Positions 38,206 through 48,508 of a stretch of 64,000 nt of DNA are shown one piece after another; the first letter of the stretch is position 1; the number at the start of each line of letters is the position of its first letter. The DNA is from CAVVEQ01 sp963747315. Its GTDB lineage: Bacteria > Chloroflexota > Anaerolineae > Anaerolineales > Anaerolineaceae. Under the pieces are notes generated by a model. It worked only from the letters and a program-made list of their open reading frames with translations. It ran no database searches and was not told where the DNA came from. The translations under genes were made by a program, and so were the position numbers. Location of the stretch: assembly GCA_963747315.1 (NCBI GenBank), contig CAVVEQ010000014.1, positions 18,203 through 82,202 of the forward strand, given 5' to 3'.

Positions 38206-39282
38206 AGGAAGTGATCTCTTTGGGTATCGGAGAGCCGGATTTCAACACCCCCGAACCGGTGCTGCAGGCGGGAATCCGTTCATTGCAGCGCAACGAGACC
38301 CACTACACCTCCAATTTCGGCACGCTTCCCCTGCGCAAGGCATTGGCCGCGCACCTGGAGCGGCTCTACGGCGTCAGCTATGACCCCCTGACCGAGATCG
38401 TCATCACCGTGGGCGGATCGGAGGCGCTGAACCTGTGCGCCATCGCGCTTGCTGGATCCCGGCGACGAGATGATCATCCCCACGCCCTGCTTCGTCAGCT
38501 ACCAGGCCGCGGCGATCATGGCCGGCGGAGCGGCGGTGGAGGTGCCCTGCCATTTTGAGAATAATTTCGATGTGGACCCCGCCGATATCGCCAGGGCAGT
38601 TTCGGCGCATAGCAAAGCCATCCTGCTTGGCTTCCCCTGCAATCCCACCGGCGCGGTGGCCAGCCGGGAAAGCCTGCTTGCGATCGCCCGCATCGCCGAG
38701 GAGCATGACCTGATCGTGCTTTCGGATGAGATCTACGACCGCCTGGTCTACGGGGTGGAGCACGTCTGCTTCCCCACCCTTCCAGGTATGCGCAAGCGCA
38801 CCGTGCTGCTGGGGGGCTTTTCGAAGGATTACGCCATGACCGGCTGGCGCATCGGCTATGCCGCCGGGCCGGCCGAGATCATCAAGGGGCTGGTGCGGGT
38901 GCACCAGTATATGGTCATGTCCGCGCCAACCATGTCGCAGGCTGCCGCAGAGGAAGCAATAAAAAGCGGTGAACCGTACGTAAAGGAAATGCACGATGAA
39001 TACGACCGCCGCCGCAGGCTGATCGTGGACGGGCTGAACCGCATCGGCCTGCCCACCGTGGAGCCGCATGGGGCATTCTATGCCTTCCCGAAGGTTTCCG
39101 TCACCGGGCTGGATGACGAGGAATTCGCTCACCGCCTACTGCAGGAGGAACATGTGGCGGTGGTGCCGGGCAATTCCTTCGGCGCGGGTGGCGAGGGGTT
39201 TGTGCGCTGCTCCTATGCCACCGCTTACGATAAGATCGAGGAGGCACTGCGGAGGATCGAAAGGTTTGTGGGGAAGATTTAA
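38121..39282 (+). CDS. PLP-dependent class I/II aminotransferase, one frameshift
   Basis: An AspC/AlaA-like aminotransferase of about 387 aa. The N-terminal part ends near 38455, with the family motif SLGIGEPDFNTPEPV and HYTSNFGTLPLRKA. The main part in the next frame has DEMIIPTPCFVSY, the NPTGAV loop and the LSDEIYDRLVYG acid. The PLP lysine sits in FSKDYAMTGWRIGY, and the carboxylate-binding Arg is in FVRCSYATAYD. The start at 38121 has AGGAG. The missing base lies near 38455 (LAGS versus LDPGDEMI). It is probably broad-specificity amino acid/2-oxoglutarate transamination. Third in a run of plus-strand genes. Confidence 0.88.
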
Positions 39283-39424
39283 TATTTCTTCCACAATTCA
39301 AAAGGACAGAATGATATTTAGATGATTTTTCATTTATCCTTCCATCCTGTTTTCAACCATTTTCAGGCTACCTGTAAGTCGCGATAACTCTTATACATTT
39401 CTTACATTCCCTGTACACCCTTAG

Positions 39425-39454
39425 TTGGAATTCCCACGCAAAATTTGGTAAAAT
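39425..39454 (+). promoter_or_regulatory. Probable clpC promoter
   Basis: TTGGAA (39425-39430) and TAAAAT (39449-39454) with an 18-bp spacer lie 114 bp before the clpC start. This is the only good pair in the gap 39283-39567, which holds no gene. I recognise no CtsR-like heptad repeat there. Confidence 0.45.
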
Positions 39455-39567
39455 CATTTCCACATAGCCAGACTGAGTCCCCTCTCACCCAAAAATTGAG
39501 ATTCACCCCACCGCTCAGGATGGCAGCATCCGCATTACCGGTTTAAACGATTCAGGAGGATTGACCC

Positions 39568-42076
39568 TTGCCCGGAATGGAACGCTTCACCCAACGCGCC
39601 CGCCACGTCCTCAGCCTTGCCCACCAGGCTGCTGAAAGTTTTCGCCAACCCTTTATCTGCACCGAGCACGTCCTGCTCGGCCTGCTGGAGGAGGAGGAAG
39701 GCATTGCCTCGCGCGTCCTGCGCGACCTGGGGCTGGAAACCGAACGCCTGAAGGAAATGGTCGAGCGGCTCGGCGGATACGGCGAGAACCGCGAGGGCAA
39801 GATCGACCTCTCCCCCGGAACCCAGGAATTGCTGGAGCTGGCCATCGAGGAAGCCCGCCGCTTGGGCAACCAATACATCAGCACCGAGCACCTCCTGCTG
39901 GCGCTCACCCATTCCACCAAGGATGCCGGGCTGGAAGTGCTGCGCAAACTGGGCGTCACCCAGGAGCAGATCCGGCGCCAGACCTACCGCGTGCTCAACG
40001 AGAACAGCCTTGCCGGCTCCGCAACCACCGCCAGCGGTGAAAAGACCGCCCAGCAGAAACCCGAATCGGGCAAGAAGGATAAAACCCCACTGGTGGATCA
40101 ACTTGCCGTGGATCTGACCGGCAAAGCCGAGGAAGGCAAGCTTGACCCTGTGATCGGGCGCGAGATGGAGATCGAGCGCGTCATCCAGGTGCTGGCACGC
40201 CGTACAAAAAATAATCCCGCCCTAATCGGCGAGCCCGGCGTGGGCAAGACCGCCATCATCGAAGGCCTCGCCCAGCGCATCATCGCCGGGGATGTGCCGG
40301 GACCGCTCGTCAATAAGCGCGTCCTGCAGTTGGATGTTGGTTCTCTGGTGGCCGGCACCATGTATCGCGGTCAGTTCGAAGAGCGCCTCAAGCGGGTGAT
40401 CGACGAGCTCAAAGCCACCAAGTCGATCCTCTTCATCGATGAAGTCCACATGCTGGTTGGCGCTGGCTCCGCCGGATCTTCGGTGGATGCAGCAAACATC
40501 CTCAAGCCCGCGCTTTCGCGCGGCGAGCTGCAGGTGATCGGCGCCACCACCATAGATGAATATCGCAAGAATATCGAAAGCGACGCTGCCCTGGAACGCC
40601 GCTTCCAGCCCATCATGGTCAATGAACCCACCGTGGAGGAGACCATCCAGATCCTGCGCGGTATCCGCACCCCCTACGAGGAGCATCACCGCCTGGTGAT
40701 CTCCGACGAAGCCCTGGAAGCCGCAGCGCGCCTTTCCGCCCGTTACGTGAGCGACCGTTTCCTGCCGGATAAGGCTATCGATCTGATCGATGAATCCTCC
40801 TCGCGGGTGCGCATGTATAAAAGCCCGCAGGCCAAAGCCCAGAAAGACCTGATGACCCAGCTTCGGGAAGTGCGCCAGAGCCACACCACCGCGGTGGAGG
40901 ATGGCCGCCTGGATGAAGCCCAGGCGCTGCTGACCAAGGAAAGCAGCATTAACGCCCAGCTTGATAAAATGCGGACTACCTGGGAACGCTCCACAAGTCC
41001 CGTTGTGACAGCCGACGATATCGCCGAGGTGGTTTCCATGTGGACAGGCGTCCCCGTGATGCAGATGGCCACTGCTGAATCCGAGCGCCTGCTGCACATG
41101 GAAGACGAACTCCGTACCTCCATCGTCGGGCAGGAGGAGGCCATCCAGGCCATCTCCAAGGCCGTCCGGCGAGGCAGGGCTGGACTCAAAGATCCCAAGC
41201 GCCCGATCGGCTCCTTTATCTTCCTGGGACCCACCGGCGTGGGTAAGACCGAACTGACCAAAACGCTGGCGCGCTTCCTCTTCGGCAGCGAAGACGCCAT
41301 GATCCAGCTGGATATGTCCGAGTTCATGGAACGCCACACCGTCAGCCGCCTGGTGGGAGCCCCTCCGGGCTATGTTGGCTACGATGAGGCCGGTCAGCTC
41401 ACCGAAGCCATCCGCCGCAAGCCCTATTCCATCGTCGTTTTCGACGAGGTGGAAAAGGCCCACCCCGAGGCGCACAACATGCTCCTGCAGATCATGGAAG
41501 AGGGTCATCTTATCCGATGCCAAGGGGCGCAAGGTGGATTTCCGCAACGCCATCATCGTCATGACCACCAACATCGGCGCGGAAGAGATCCGGCGCCAGG
41601 GATCGCTCGGCTTCCAGCTCACCAAGGATGAGAATATAGAAGAACAGCAGAAATATGACACCATGCGCAAGACCCTGCTGGATTCGCTTAAGAAAGTTTT
41701 TCGCCCCGAATTCCTCAACCGCCTGGATTCGGTCATTGTCTTCCACGCCCTCAACCGGGAGCAGATCCGCGAGATTGTCACTCTGGAGCTGAAAAAGGTT
41801 TCCGACCGCCTGGCCGAGCACAACTTGACCCTTGAAGCCACTGACGAAGCTTTAAACAAACTTTCTGATGAGGGTTACGATCCCGAGATGGGCGCCCGTC
41901 CGCTGCGCCGCGTGATCCAGCAGAAGATCGAGGATGCTCTTTCAGATAAGCTGCTGGCAGGCGAGTTCGTCGATGGAGATATCATCTGGATCGACCTCGA
42001 CAAAGCCGGGGAGATCACCCTGGCGAAAAAGAAAAAGGTAAAGGTCAAACGCGAGAAGGTCAAAGAGCTGGCGTAA
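39568..42076 (+). CDS. clpC: ATP-dependent Clp protease ATP-binding subunit ClpC, one frameshift
   Basis: ClpC unfolds proteins for ClpP. The ~835-residue protein has an N-terminal Clp-N repeat pair (ERFTQRARHVLSLAHQAAE, EHLLLALTHS) and a first AAA+ domain with GEPGVGKT (~residue 221). A middle coiled coil follows, then a second AAA+ domain with GPTGVGKTELTK (~residue 553) and the C-terminal D2-small domain. The frame breaks near 41512, after LLQIMEEGHL; the next frame continues SDAKGRKVDFRNAIIVMTTN. Start TTG 39568, 8 bp after GGAGG, is preferred over the ATG 9 bp further in. A terminator follows. Confidence 0.94.
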
Positions 42077-42100
42077 GCCGACAGATCGAGAATTCTTGTA

Positions 42101-42125
42101 AGGCGGGCATGAGCCCGCCTTTTTC
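42101..42125 (+). terminator. Rho-independent terminator after clpC
   Basis: An 8-bp stem AGGCGGGC/GCCCGCCT with ATGA loop is followed by TTTTTC. It lies 25 bp after the clpC stop. Confidence 0.9.
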
Positions 42126-42184
42126 ATTTCTATGAGTAATCATTTTAGGATGGACGATTGTCCAACCCAATTGAAAAATCACAA

Positions 42185-44702
42185 TTACAACAGGCTCGGC
42201 GGGTCCACGATAACCCTGGCATCGCCCAGCGGCCTGCCCCGGAGGATATTCGCCGGATCCGGACCCTTCAGGATCACCTGCCAGCGGTAATACCCGCCTT
42301 CTTTCGAGAAAAAACATGGCACGGGGCCGATCAACTCGGTAGCCTTGTAGCCGCCCTCCTCCATCCACACCCGTGCCTGCGCGGCGAAATCCCGCGCGTG
42401 CTTCTCCGCCCTGCCTGCATCCATCTCGCGGAATTCCACCTTTACAAGTTTGGTGAATGGCGGGTACCCCAGATCCCTACGGAAGCCCATTTCCTGGTGA
42501 AAGAAGCCGTTGAAGTCGTGCAGCGCGGCGGCTTGAATGGCGTAATTTTCCGGCTGAAAGGTCTGGAAGATCACCCTGCCGCCCAGCGGGCTGCGACCGG
42601 CACGCCCGGCCACCTGGGTGAGCAGTTGAAACGTGCGTTCCGCGGCACGGAAATCCGGGAAGTTCAAGCCAACATCGGCCAGGATCACCCCCACCAGCGT
42701 CACCAGCGGCAGATCCAGACCCTTTGCCAGCAGCTGGGTGCCGATCAGGATATCCGCGCGGTGGTTAGCAAAGTGGGAGAGGATCATCTCGTTCGCACCC
42801 TTCTGCCGGGTGGTCTCCCAATCCCAGCGCAGGCTGTGCGCGGTGGGAAAAAGCTCCTGAACCAGTTTTTCCACCGATTGGGTACCGGTGCCGTACTGGC
42901 GGATCTCCCGGCTGCCGCATACGGGGCAGCTCTGCGGCATGCGGCGGGTGTACCCGCAGGCATGGCAGGTCAATTGGGCGGTATCTTCGTGCCAGGTGAG
43001 CGGCCGCTCGCAACGCGGGCAGCGCAGGGAGGCGCCGCACTCCCGGCAGAAGACATAGGTTGCCGACCCGCGCCGGTTGAGAAAGAGGATGGCCTGTTCG
43101 CCCCGATCGAGCACCGAGCCAAGTTCCGCCTGCAACGCGTGGCTGAGGACGGACCGGTTCCCCTCCTTTAGCTCCGTGCGCATATCAATTATTGAGACCG
43201 GGGGCAGTGGCAGGTAGATGGCGTCCTGATCGCACGCAAGAGGAGCTGGATCCTTCTTCATCGCGATCATTTCCGCAGCAATCACTCGCCCGGTGGGCCA
43301 GCAGGCGATTGGGCAGCTCAAGCCTTTCCCAACCCTCCTGGTTGGCCTGCTGCACCATCTCGACCGAAGGGGTGGCTGATCCCAGGATGATCTCTGATCT
43401 GGTCAGTCGGGCAAGCGCCAGTGCGGCATCAACCGCGTGGTAAGAGGGAGGGAGATCATCCTGGTAGTAGGAGCCTTCGTGGCATTCATCCACCACGATC
43501 AACCCGAGGTTGGGAAGGGGGGTGAAAAGCGCGCTTCGCGGTCCAAGGATCACATCGAGGTTACCATCCCGCGCGCGCCGCCAGGTATCGTAACGCTCCC
43601 CTGGAGAAAGCCGGGAGTGGATCAGCCCCACCCTGCCCGGAAACCGGGCGAGCAGCCGGCGTACCGTCTGGGGTGTGAGGGCGATCTCGGGTACCAGCAC
43701 AATTGCCTGCCTGCCCTTTGCCAGGGTGTGCTCGATGGCTTTGAGGTAGATCTCGGTCTTTCCCGAGCCGGTCACGCCGTGCAGGAGGGCGGGTTTGGGG
43801 GTGCCTCCGCGGGAGGAAGCTTCCAACCCGCGGTCGATCTTTTCCAGGGCTTCCTCCTGTGCGTGGGTGAGTACCGGGGGATCAAAAGCCGGCGTCTGCA
43901 AATCGCGCAGCGGGTCGCGCCAGATCTCCGTTTCGCTCAGTTGCACCAGACCCAGTTCCGCTAACTTTTCCAAATCCGCAAGGGTTGTGCCGCTGGCGGC
44001 ATATACCCAGGAGACGCTGACCGGGACCGCCTCTTGAGCCAGGAATTCTAGCGCCGAGAACCTGCGCGCGCGGACTGCCGCGGTCATTCTGCTCTCGTGC
44101 TCCAGTTCCTGGCGGGCGTGCTCCAGCGGGCGTGAAAGCTGCGCTGTGCGGACCACCTTCGGTCGCACCGAGGGCGGAGGTAGCACCGGCTCAGCGATCA
44201 GCGCACCCGCCTTCACCAGGGCAGTGGCGGAGGGGTGCCAATCCACTCGCGGGATGGCAGCATCCAGCTGCCTGCCACGCAGAGGTCCGCGTTTTTCAAT
44301 TTCCGCCAGGAGGCGCTTTTGCGTGGGGCTCCCGGCAGGCGCAGCCACGCCGGGATTGCGCGAATAGAGCGTATCCGCGTGCTGGCTGAGTCCGGGGGGG
44401 AGCATCAGGTCGATGAAAGCTGAAAGCGGGGAGAGATATTTTTCAGCAAGCTCGGCGGCAAGCTCGAGCTGAGCAGGGGTGAGCGCGGGGAGTGGGTCGA
44501 GCAGAGCTGCGACCGGTTTCGTATCCATCACCTGCGGTTCCACCACCCGGCGGAGGACGACCGCCTGGACGAGTTGTTTTCCAAAGGGAACCGCCACCAG
44601 GCAGCCAGGTTGAACGTTTCCCTCCAACTCTTCAGGCAGGTGGTAATCGAAAACGCCGGATACCTGGGGTACGTTAACTGCTGCCTGGATGAATTTGGTC
44701 AT
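42185..44702 (-). CDS. priA: Primosomal helicase PriA, one frameshift
   Basis: PriA restarts stalled replication forks. N-terminal 3'-DNA-binding domains are followed by the helicase core with Walker A GVTGSGKTE and the DEAH-type box as VVDECHE. A zinc-binding insertion comes next (CRECGASLRCPRC and CHACGYTRRMPQSCPVC). The second helicase lobe follows (LIGTQLLAKGLDLPLVTLVG and GRAGR), then the C-terminal domain. Total about 838 aa. The frame breaks near 43280 between LELPNRLLAHRA and VIAAEMIAMKK. The start is ATG 44702. It is close to the MEMO-family gene on the same strand (20-bp gap). Confidence 0.95.
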
Positions 44703-44722
44703 GAATTATTCAGGGGGCTTTG

Positions 44723-45562
44723 TTATTTGAGGATCGCCGCAGCGCCATATCCAACCACGGAATCATGGTCGCCGGTGGTTTTCCCGGAGGTCGAGTGGTG
44801 CAGTACCTTGACGCGGGTGGCACCCAACTTTTTACATGCCCAGAGCACCGCAGCCACCGCTCCAGCCCCGCAGGCGGAACCCTTGCCTGACTTTTCGGCC
44901 TGCAGCACTCCTTCAGGAGAGAAGGCTTCCACTTGGCGCAGCATTTCAGCATCCAATTCGTCCGCGCGTACCTCGGAGTGGAAGTGGGAGAGATCCGTGC
45001 TGGCCACCAGCAAGCAGGGTTCCCCCACCAGCATGTCAGCTAGGGCACTCGCGAGGCATTCCAGTTCCGCGGGATCGTTGCTCCGCACCATCAATGGCAA
45101 CAGCTTGAAATCCCCATCGAGAGCGCGTTGCAGGAAGGGGAGCTCGATCTCCAGGGAGTGCTCCTGGTCGTAGGCGATGTGGGTGAGTGCGATGCCTTCG
45201 GCATTTAGTCTCTCATCCAGGGCTGCGACCATTTCTTCGTCCACATTGATATCCCCCAACGGGGTGCGGTAGGCAGAGTGGGCGGTGATGAGGAAAGGAG
45301 CAAAATGGTAGGCGTGCAGCGGCGAGAGCACGGCAACCAGAGGAATACTTTTGCCTTTCACCGCGACAAAGGCATACCCAGCGGTCTCGCCCGAATAAAT
45401 ATGCCCGGCATGTGGCGCGATCAACCCAACCACTTCGCCATCCAATAACGGCAGATTTGCGCCAGCCAGGTATTGTTCAATTTCTACCGCAAGGCGGGTG
45501 GGGTCTCCTTCATACCAGCGCCCGGCTATGGGTGAGGGACGGACTGAGTCAATCGTTGGCAA
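44723..45562 (-). CDS. MEMO1 / AmmeMemoRadiSam system protein B
   Basis: The 279-residue protein matches the MEMO1 family from end to end: RPSPIAGRWYEGD near the start, IAPHAGHIYSGETAGYAF, LSPLHAYHF, DQEHSLEIELPFLQ, STDLSHFHS and SGKGSACGAGAVAAVL. In many bacteria it is encoded with a radical SAM protein and an AMMECR1 protein as a three-part system of unknown reaction; here neither partner is adjacent. The conserved His residues (IAPHAG, DQEHS, LSHFH) line the catechol-dioxygenase-like pocket. The start TTG at 45562 follows GGGAGG. Confidence 0.93.
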   Translation of the reverse strand: MPTIDSVRPSPIAGRWYEGDPTRLAVEIEQYLAGANLPLLDGEVVGLIAPHAGHIYSGETAGYAFVAVKGKSIPLVAVLSPLHAYHFAPFLITAHSAYRTPLGDINVDEEMVAALDERLNAEGIALTHIAYDQEHSLEIELPFLQRALDGDFKLLPLMVRSNDPAELECLASALADMLVGEPCLLVASTDLSHFHSEVRADELDAEMLRQVEAFSPEGVLQAEKSGKGSACGAGAVAAVLWACKKLGATRVKVLHHSTSGKTTGDHDSVVGYGAAAILK

Positions 45563-45619
45563 TCTTCTACCTCCCGGGTTTGGTCATTTTCATTATACAA
45601 CGTGGTAATGGCGAACCAT

Positions 45620-45647
45620 AGAAAAAGCGCCCCACTATTGGGGCGCT
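45620..45647 (-). terminator. Terminator for the large GT-C-like membrane gene
   Basis: An 8-bp stem AGCGCCCC/GGGGCGCT with a six-base loop lies 23 bp past the stop at 45670 on the minus strand. It is followed by TTTTTCT. Confidence 0.85.
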
Positions 45648-45669
45648 CCGGATCACTTATTTTATTCGA

Positions 45670-47598
45670 TCATTCCGGCAGGTTCTTTTTTTGATCCCTG
45701 ATGATCAGCCAGGCGATAAAAGCAAAACCGGTGATGGTAACCAACAAGCCAAGGAGAACGTCCCACGGGCGGTAGCGGAACTGGTACACGTGTGTTCCTG
45801 CTTCAGCAGAGGCGGAAAGCCAGCGATCCGTGATCAATTCCCGGTGCGTGCCATCCACCCAGAGCTGCCAACCCTGCCAGTAGTTTTCACGCACCACCAG
45901 GGTTCCGGCCGAATCCGCTTGGCAGGTGACATCGATCTTCCCGCCGGCGGCATGGGCGGAGCAGGGAATAATCCCATTCTTCGTGGAAAGATAGGCATAC
46001 GTATTTTCCGGGTATGTGACCACGCGGATATCCGCAAAGCGGGCGGTTTCGCCCGGGAGCGCACCGGGTTCTTCGGACCGGAGCAAAGCGATGGCCGCGG
46101 GCGGAATGGGATTATCTTTCCATTGCCAGGGGCGGAAAATATCGGTTAGTTTCGCGCCGCGTGCGAGCAGCACCGGGTTCCAGAGGTACTCTCCGGGCAA
46201 CGGGGTCACCCACTGCGATTCCGGTGTGTTCAATTGCGCAACCACCTCCCCGGGGAGTTCGATCCTATACCCATCCAGCCAGGGTATCCGCTGGGGAACG
46301 AGGGGGATAAGCGACCCTGCCAGAAGAAGCAGCCAAAGAACCCACTTGAGTGGCAGCGTCCATGTGGTTTCGGGGGACATTTTCAGCGAAAGCACGGGAA
46401 TGGACTTTTTAAGGACCTCATCCAGGCTCCAGGCTGCAAGGCCGAGCAGCGGTGTGACAACCAGCCCGGCAATGACGGAGAACGAGCGGAGAGCATCCAG
46501 AAAGGTCAGGTATTTATGCAGAAACCCGATGAATTCGATGCTACAAACTACGAACACCAGCAGAATCACAGTCCACAGGAACCACATCACCCGCGAGCGT
46601 TCCCTGGGGGTGAATCGCAGGGAGAGAGCGGCCAGGATCACAGGGATCCAACCGATGAATATATAGTTGATATACAAGTTGAGGTCATGCCCCAGGACCG
46701 GTACCTCAAAAAAGGCTCTGTCACGGATGACCAGGCTGAGCGGCATGGAAGCGAGCGGCTGCAGGTTTGTAAGGTAGGGATCACCATCTTTGACGAAATT
46801 GGGTAGGAAGTTCAGCAACGGGACCCACATCACTCCAGCGAGCAGTAAGCTGATCAGCAGCGCCTTGCCGTAATCCTTCCATTTGGGGGAAAAGCGCCAT
46901 TTTTCATCCAATACGAGAAGCAGCAGTGCGGGTAGAACACCCAGTACAACCCCGACCTGGATATATCCCTGACCCGAAAGCCAGGTCATCGCCAGCAGAA
47001 CCCCCAGCCAAATCACCTGGGAAGTCTTCCGGTGCAGGTAAATCCCTACGATGGGGGCAAAAAGTAGGCTGGCGGAAGCCTGTGAGAGCACAAAAAGAAC
47101 TCCGCCGTTGTCCATCCTCCCCAATAGGCTGCCAGCGACGACCGCCACCGCAGCAGCCCAGAGGCGGGATGCCCGCCCCAAGCCCAGCACCCAAGCAAGC
47201 GACCACTGGGCAATGCCCGCAAGGATGAGCGAACCGAGAAGAACCATTTTGGTCCCGTTGACCACTCCGGCGAGGATGGTGGTGACCGCTACCAGGGGAT
47301 GGAGCACGGCACCCTGTGTTTCCGCAAAGGATGGCGCTCCACCATTCACAGATCCGTTCCAGAGCACGCATAACCCGCACTTCTGGACCGTTTCCCAGAC
47401 ATAATGAGATTGCGTGGTCATGGGAACTTCGTTCCCGAAGGGGAGGTAGAGCGGGTCGAAATTCACCAAACTGCGTCCCACCCAGAGCACCCAGGCGATG
47501 ATCACCAGAATCTCGAGGAACAAATCCCATCGCCAGGTTTTCATCCCCTGCCAGGATTGTTTCCACCAGCCGTTGAAATTATGAAGATGCGCTCGCAT
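45670..47598 (-). CDS. Large polytopic membrane protein, YfhO/GT-C glycosyltransferase-like
   Basis: Start at ATG 47598, with GGAAGGG upstream; an in-frame upstream ATG at 47667 lacks a site. The 642 residues contain about twelve membrane helices, with a large loop after helix 1 (NFDPLYLPFGNEVPMTTQSHYVWE) typical of GT-C enzymes. A C-terminal extracytoplasmic beta-rich domain (VTYPENTYAYLSTKNG) sits just before the last helix. The layout fits YfhO-family proteins that help glycosylate wall polymers. Family assignment is by overall layout, not by a decisive motif. A terminator follows. Confidence 0.65.
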   Translation of the reverse strand: MRAHLHNFNGWWKQSWQGMKTWRWDLFLEILVIIAWVLWVGRSLVNFDPLYLPFGNEVPMTTQSHYVWETVQKCGLCVLWNGSVNGGAPSFAETQGAVLHPLVAVTTILAGVVNGTKMVLLGSLILAGIAQWSLAWVLGLGRASRLWAAAVAVVAGSLLGRMDNGGVLFVLSQASASLLFAPIVGIYLHRKTSQVIWLGVLLAMTWLSGQGYIQVGVVLGVLPALLLLVLDEKWRFSPKWKDYGKALLISLLLAGVMWVPLLNFLPNFVKDGDPYLTNLQPLASMPLSLVIRDRAFFEVPVLGHDLNLYINYIFIGWIPVILAALSLRFTPRERSRVMWFLWTVILLVFVVCSIEFIGFLHKYLTFLDALRSFSVIAGLVVTPLLGLAAWSLDEVLKKSIPVLSLKMSPETTWTLPLKWVLWLLLLAGSLIPLVPQRIPWLDGYRIELPGEVVAQLNTPESQWVTPLPGEYLWNPVLLARGAKLTDIFRPWQWKDNPIPPAAIALLRSEEPGALPGETARFADIRVVTYPENTYAYLSTKNGIIPCSAHAAGGKIDVTCQADSAGTLVVRENYWQGWQLWVDGTHRELITDRWLSASAEAGTHVYQFRYRPWDVLLGLLVTITGFAFIAWLIIRDQKKNLPE

Positions 47599-47696
47599 AG
47601 CATCCCTTCCCGAATCAATACTGGAAACCCCGCGATAGTGCGGTTCTCCTGCCGGTTGGGGGTGCAATTATCGCTCCAGCTTGTGGTAAGGGAAAA

Positions 47697-47719
47697 GAGC
47701 GCTCCCGGGTGGAGCGCTT
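47697..47719 (-). terminator. Terminator for the cytochrome-like lipoprotein gene
   Basis: An 8-bp stem AGCGCTCC/GGAGCGCT with a five-base loop is followed on the minus strand by TTTTCCC. It lies 43 bp past the lipoprotein stop. Confidence 0.75.
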
Positions 47720-47761
47720 GAGGTGGTTTTTTACACTTTTTAAAATGGGAATGGTTTGGAT

Positions 47762-48166
47762 CTACTGCCGGCTTAGCAGGTAATTGATAATGAGCTCTTT
47801 TTCTTCCGGGTTGATCTTGGCACCGTACTTGATCATCCTGTCGAGGGTGGTGTTCCATTCCTCGCGGGTTTTCTGGGCATTGTAGATACGGTCAAGGGGG
47901 TGATTGCCGGCCACTTTTTCTGCGATGAGCGCTTCCACATCCACCTCTGCCGGGGCTGGCGCCGGGGGAGCAGTTGTGGCCGCGTCGACCGGTTTTTCCT
48001 CGACTATCGGGCTTGCCACCTCAGTTGGAAAGGAGGCTTCGGTCGCAGCGGGCTCTTCCACAGCCGGAGTCGCTTGCGCGGCATCAGGCGTTGCTTGCGG
48101 AGCACAGGCAGACAAGAAGAATACCAACAACAAAGGAACGATAAGCATGGGAGATTTTAATTTCAT
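47762..48166 (-). CDS. Lipoprotein with heme-less cytochrome c-like domain
   Basis: This 134-residue secreted lipoprotein has Cys21 in LSACAPQ. An Ala/Pro/Glu-rich linker (residues ~22-78) leads to a C-terminal domain of about 55 residues: EALIAEKVAGNHPLDRIY, then REEWNTTLDRMIKYGA and an EEKELIINYLLS end. This is the pattern of small c-type cytochromes (CxxCH, then LDRIY and TREEW). The heme-binding motif has degenerated to VAGNH, so it cannot bind heme covalently through two cysteines. It may have become a structural or binding domain. The tRNA-Leu gene lies just upstream. Confidence 0.75.
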   Translation of the reverse strand: MKLKSPMLIVPLLLVFFLSACAPQATPDAAQATPAVEEPAATEASFPTEVASPIVEEKPVDAATTAPPAPAPAEVDVEALIAEKVAGNHPLDRIYNAQKTREEWNTTLDRMIKYGAKINPEEKELIINYLLSRQ

Positions 48167-48375
48167 TTCAATTATCCTCTATTATGAATGTATATTTGAT
48201 AAATAATATCTGATTTAGTTACATCTTTCAATCTTTTTAATGAAACTTTATACATTTTGCCACGGGTGATCTGCCAGATGGGTTGAGAAAGAACCAGCAG
48301 ATAATGAAAACAGACCTGCAAGGTCTGCTGTTTTCGGCTTGGAAAGCGCCGTGATATAATTTTTTGCGAATCAGG

Positions 48376-48457
48376 TGCCGAAGGTGGGAATCGAACCCAC
48401 ATACCCGAGGGTACACGATTTTGAGTCGTGCGCGTCTGCCAATTCCGCCACTCCGGC
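48376..48457 (-). tRNA. tRNA-Leu (anticodon CAA)
   Basis: On the minus strand, the 82-nt sequence folds as a class II tRNA. The acceptor stem is GCCGGAG paired with CTTCGGC, and the D-loop contains GGCAGAC. The anticodon loop is CTCAAAA with anticodon CAA, and the variable arm TACCCTCGGGTA is long as in leucine tRNAs. The T-arm has GTTCGAATC. The CCA end is not encoded; CCT follows. It decodes UUG. Confidence 0.95.
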
Positions 48458-48508
48458 AATCGTGCGAAGAGTATATCCAATTTCAGCAGAAGGGTCAAGG
48501 AATCCCAA

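Noticed and set aside
41500..41520. Programmed frameshift in clpC
   Set aside because: No slippery heptamer with a stimulatory structure is evident, clpC is not known to use one, and similar indels occur in many other genes here.
40222..41859. 545-codon ORF on the minus strand opposite clpC
   Set aside because: It is a shadow of the real clpC frame; its sequence has no family motifs and the plus-strand gene is certain.
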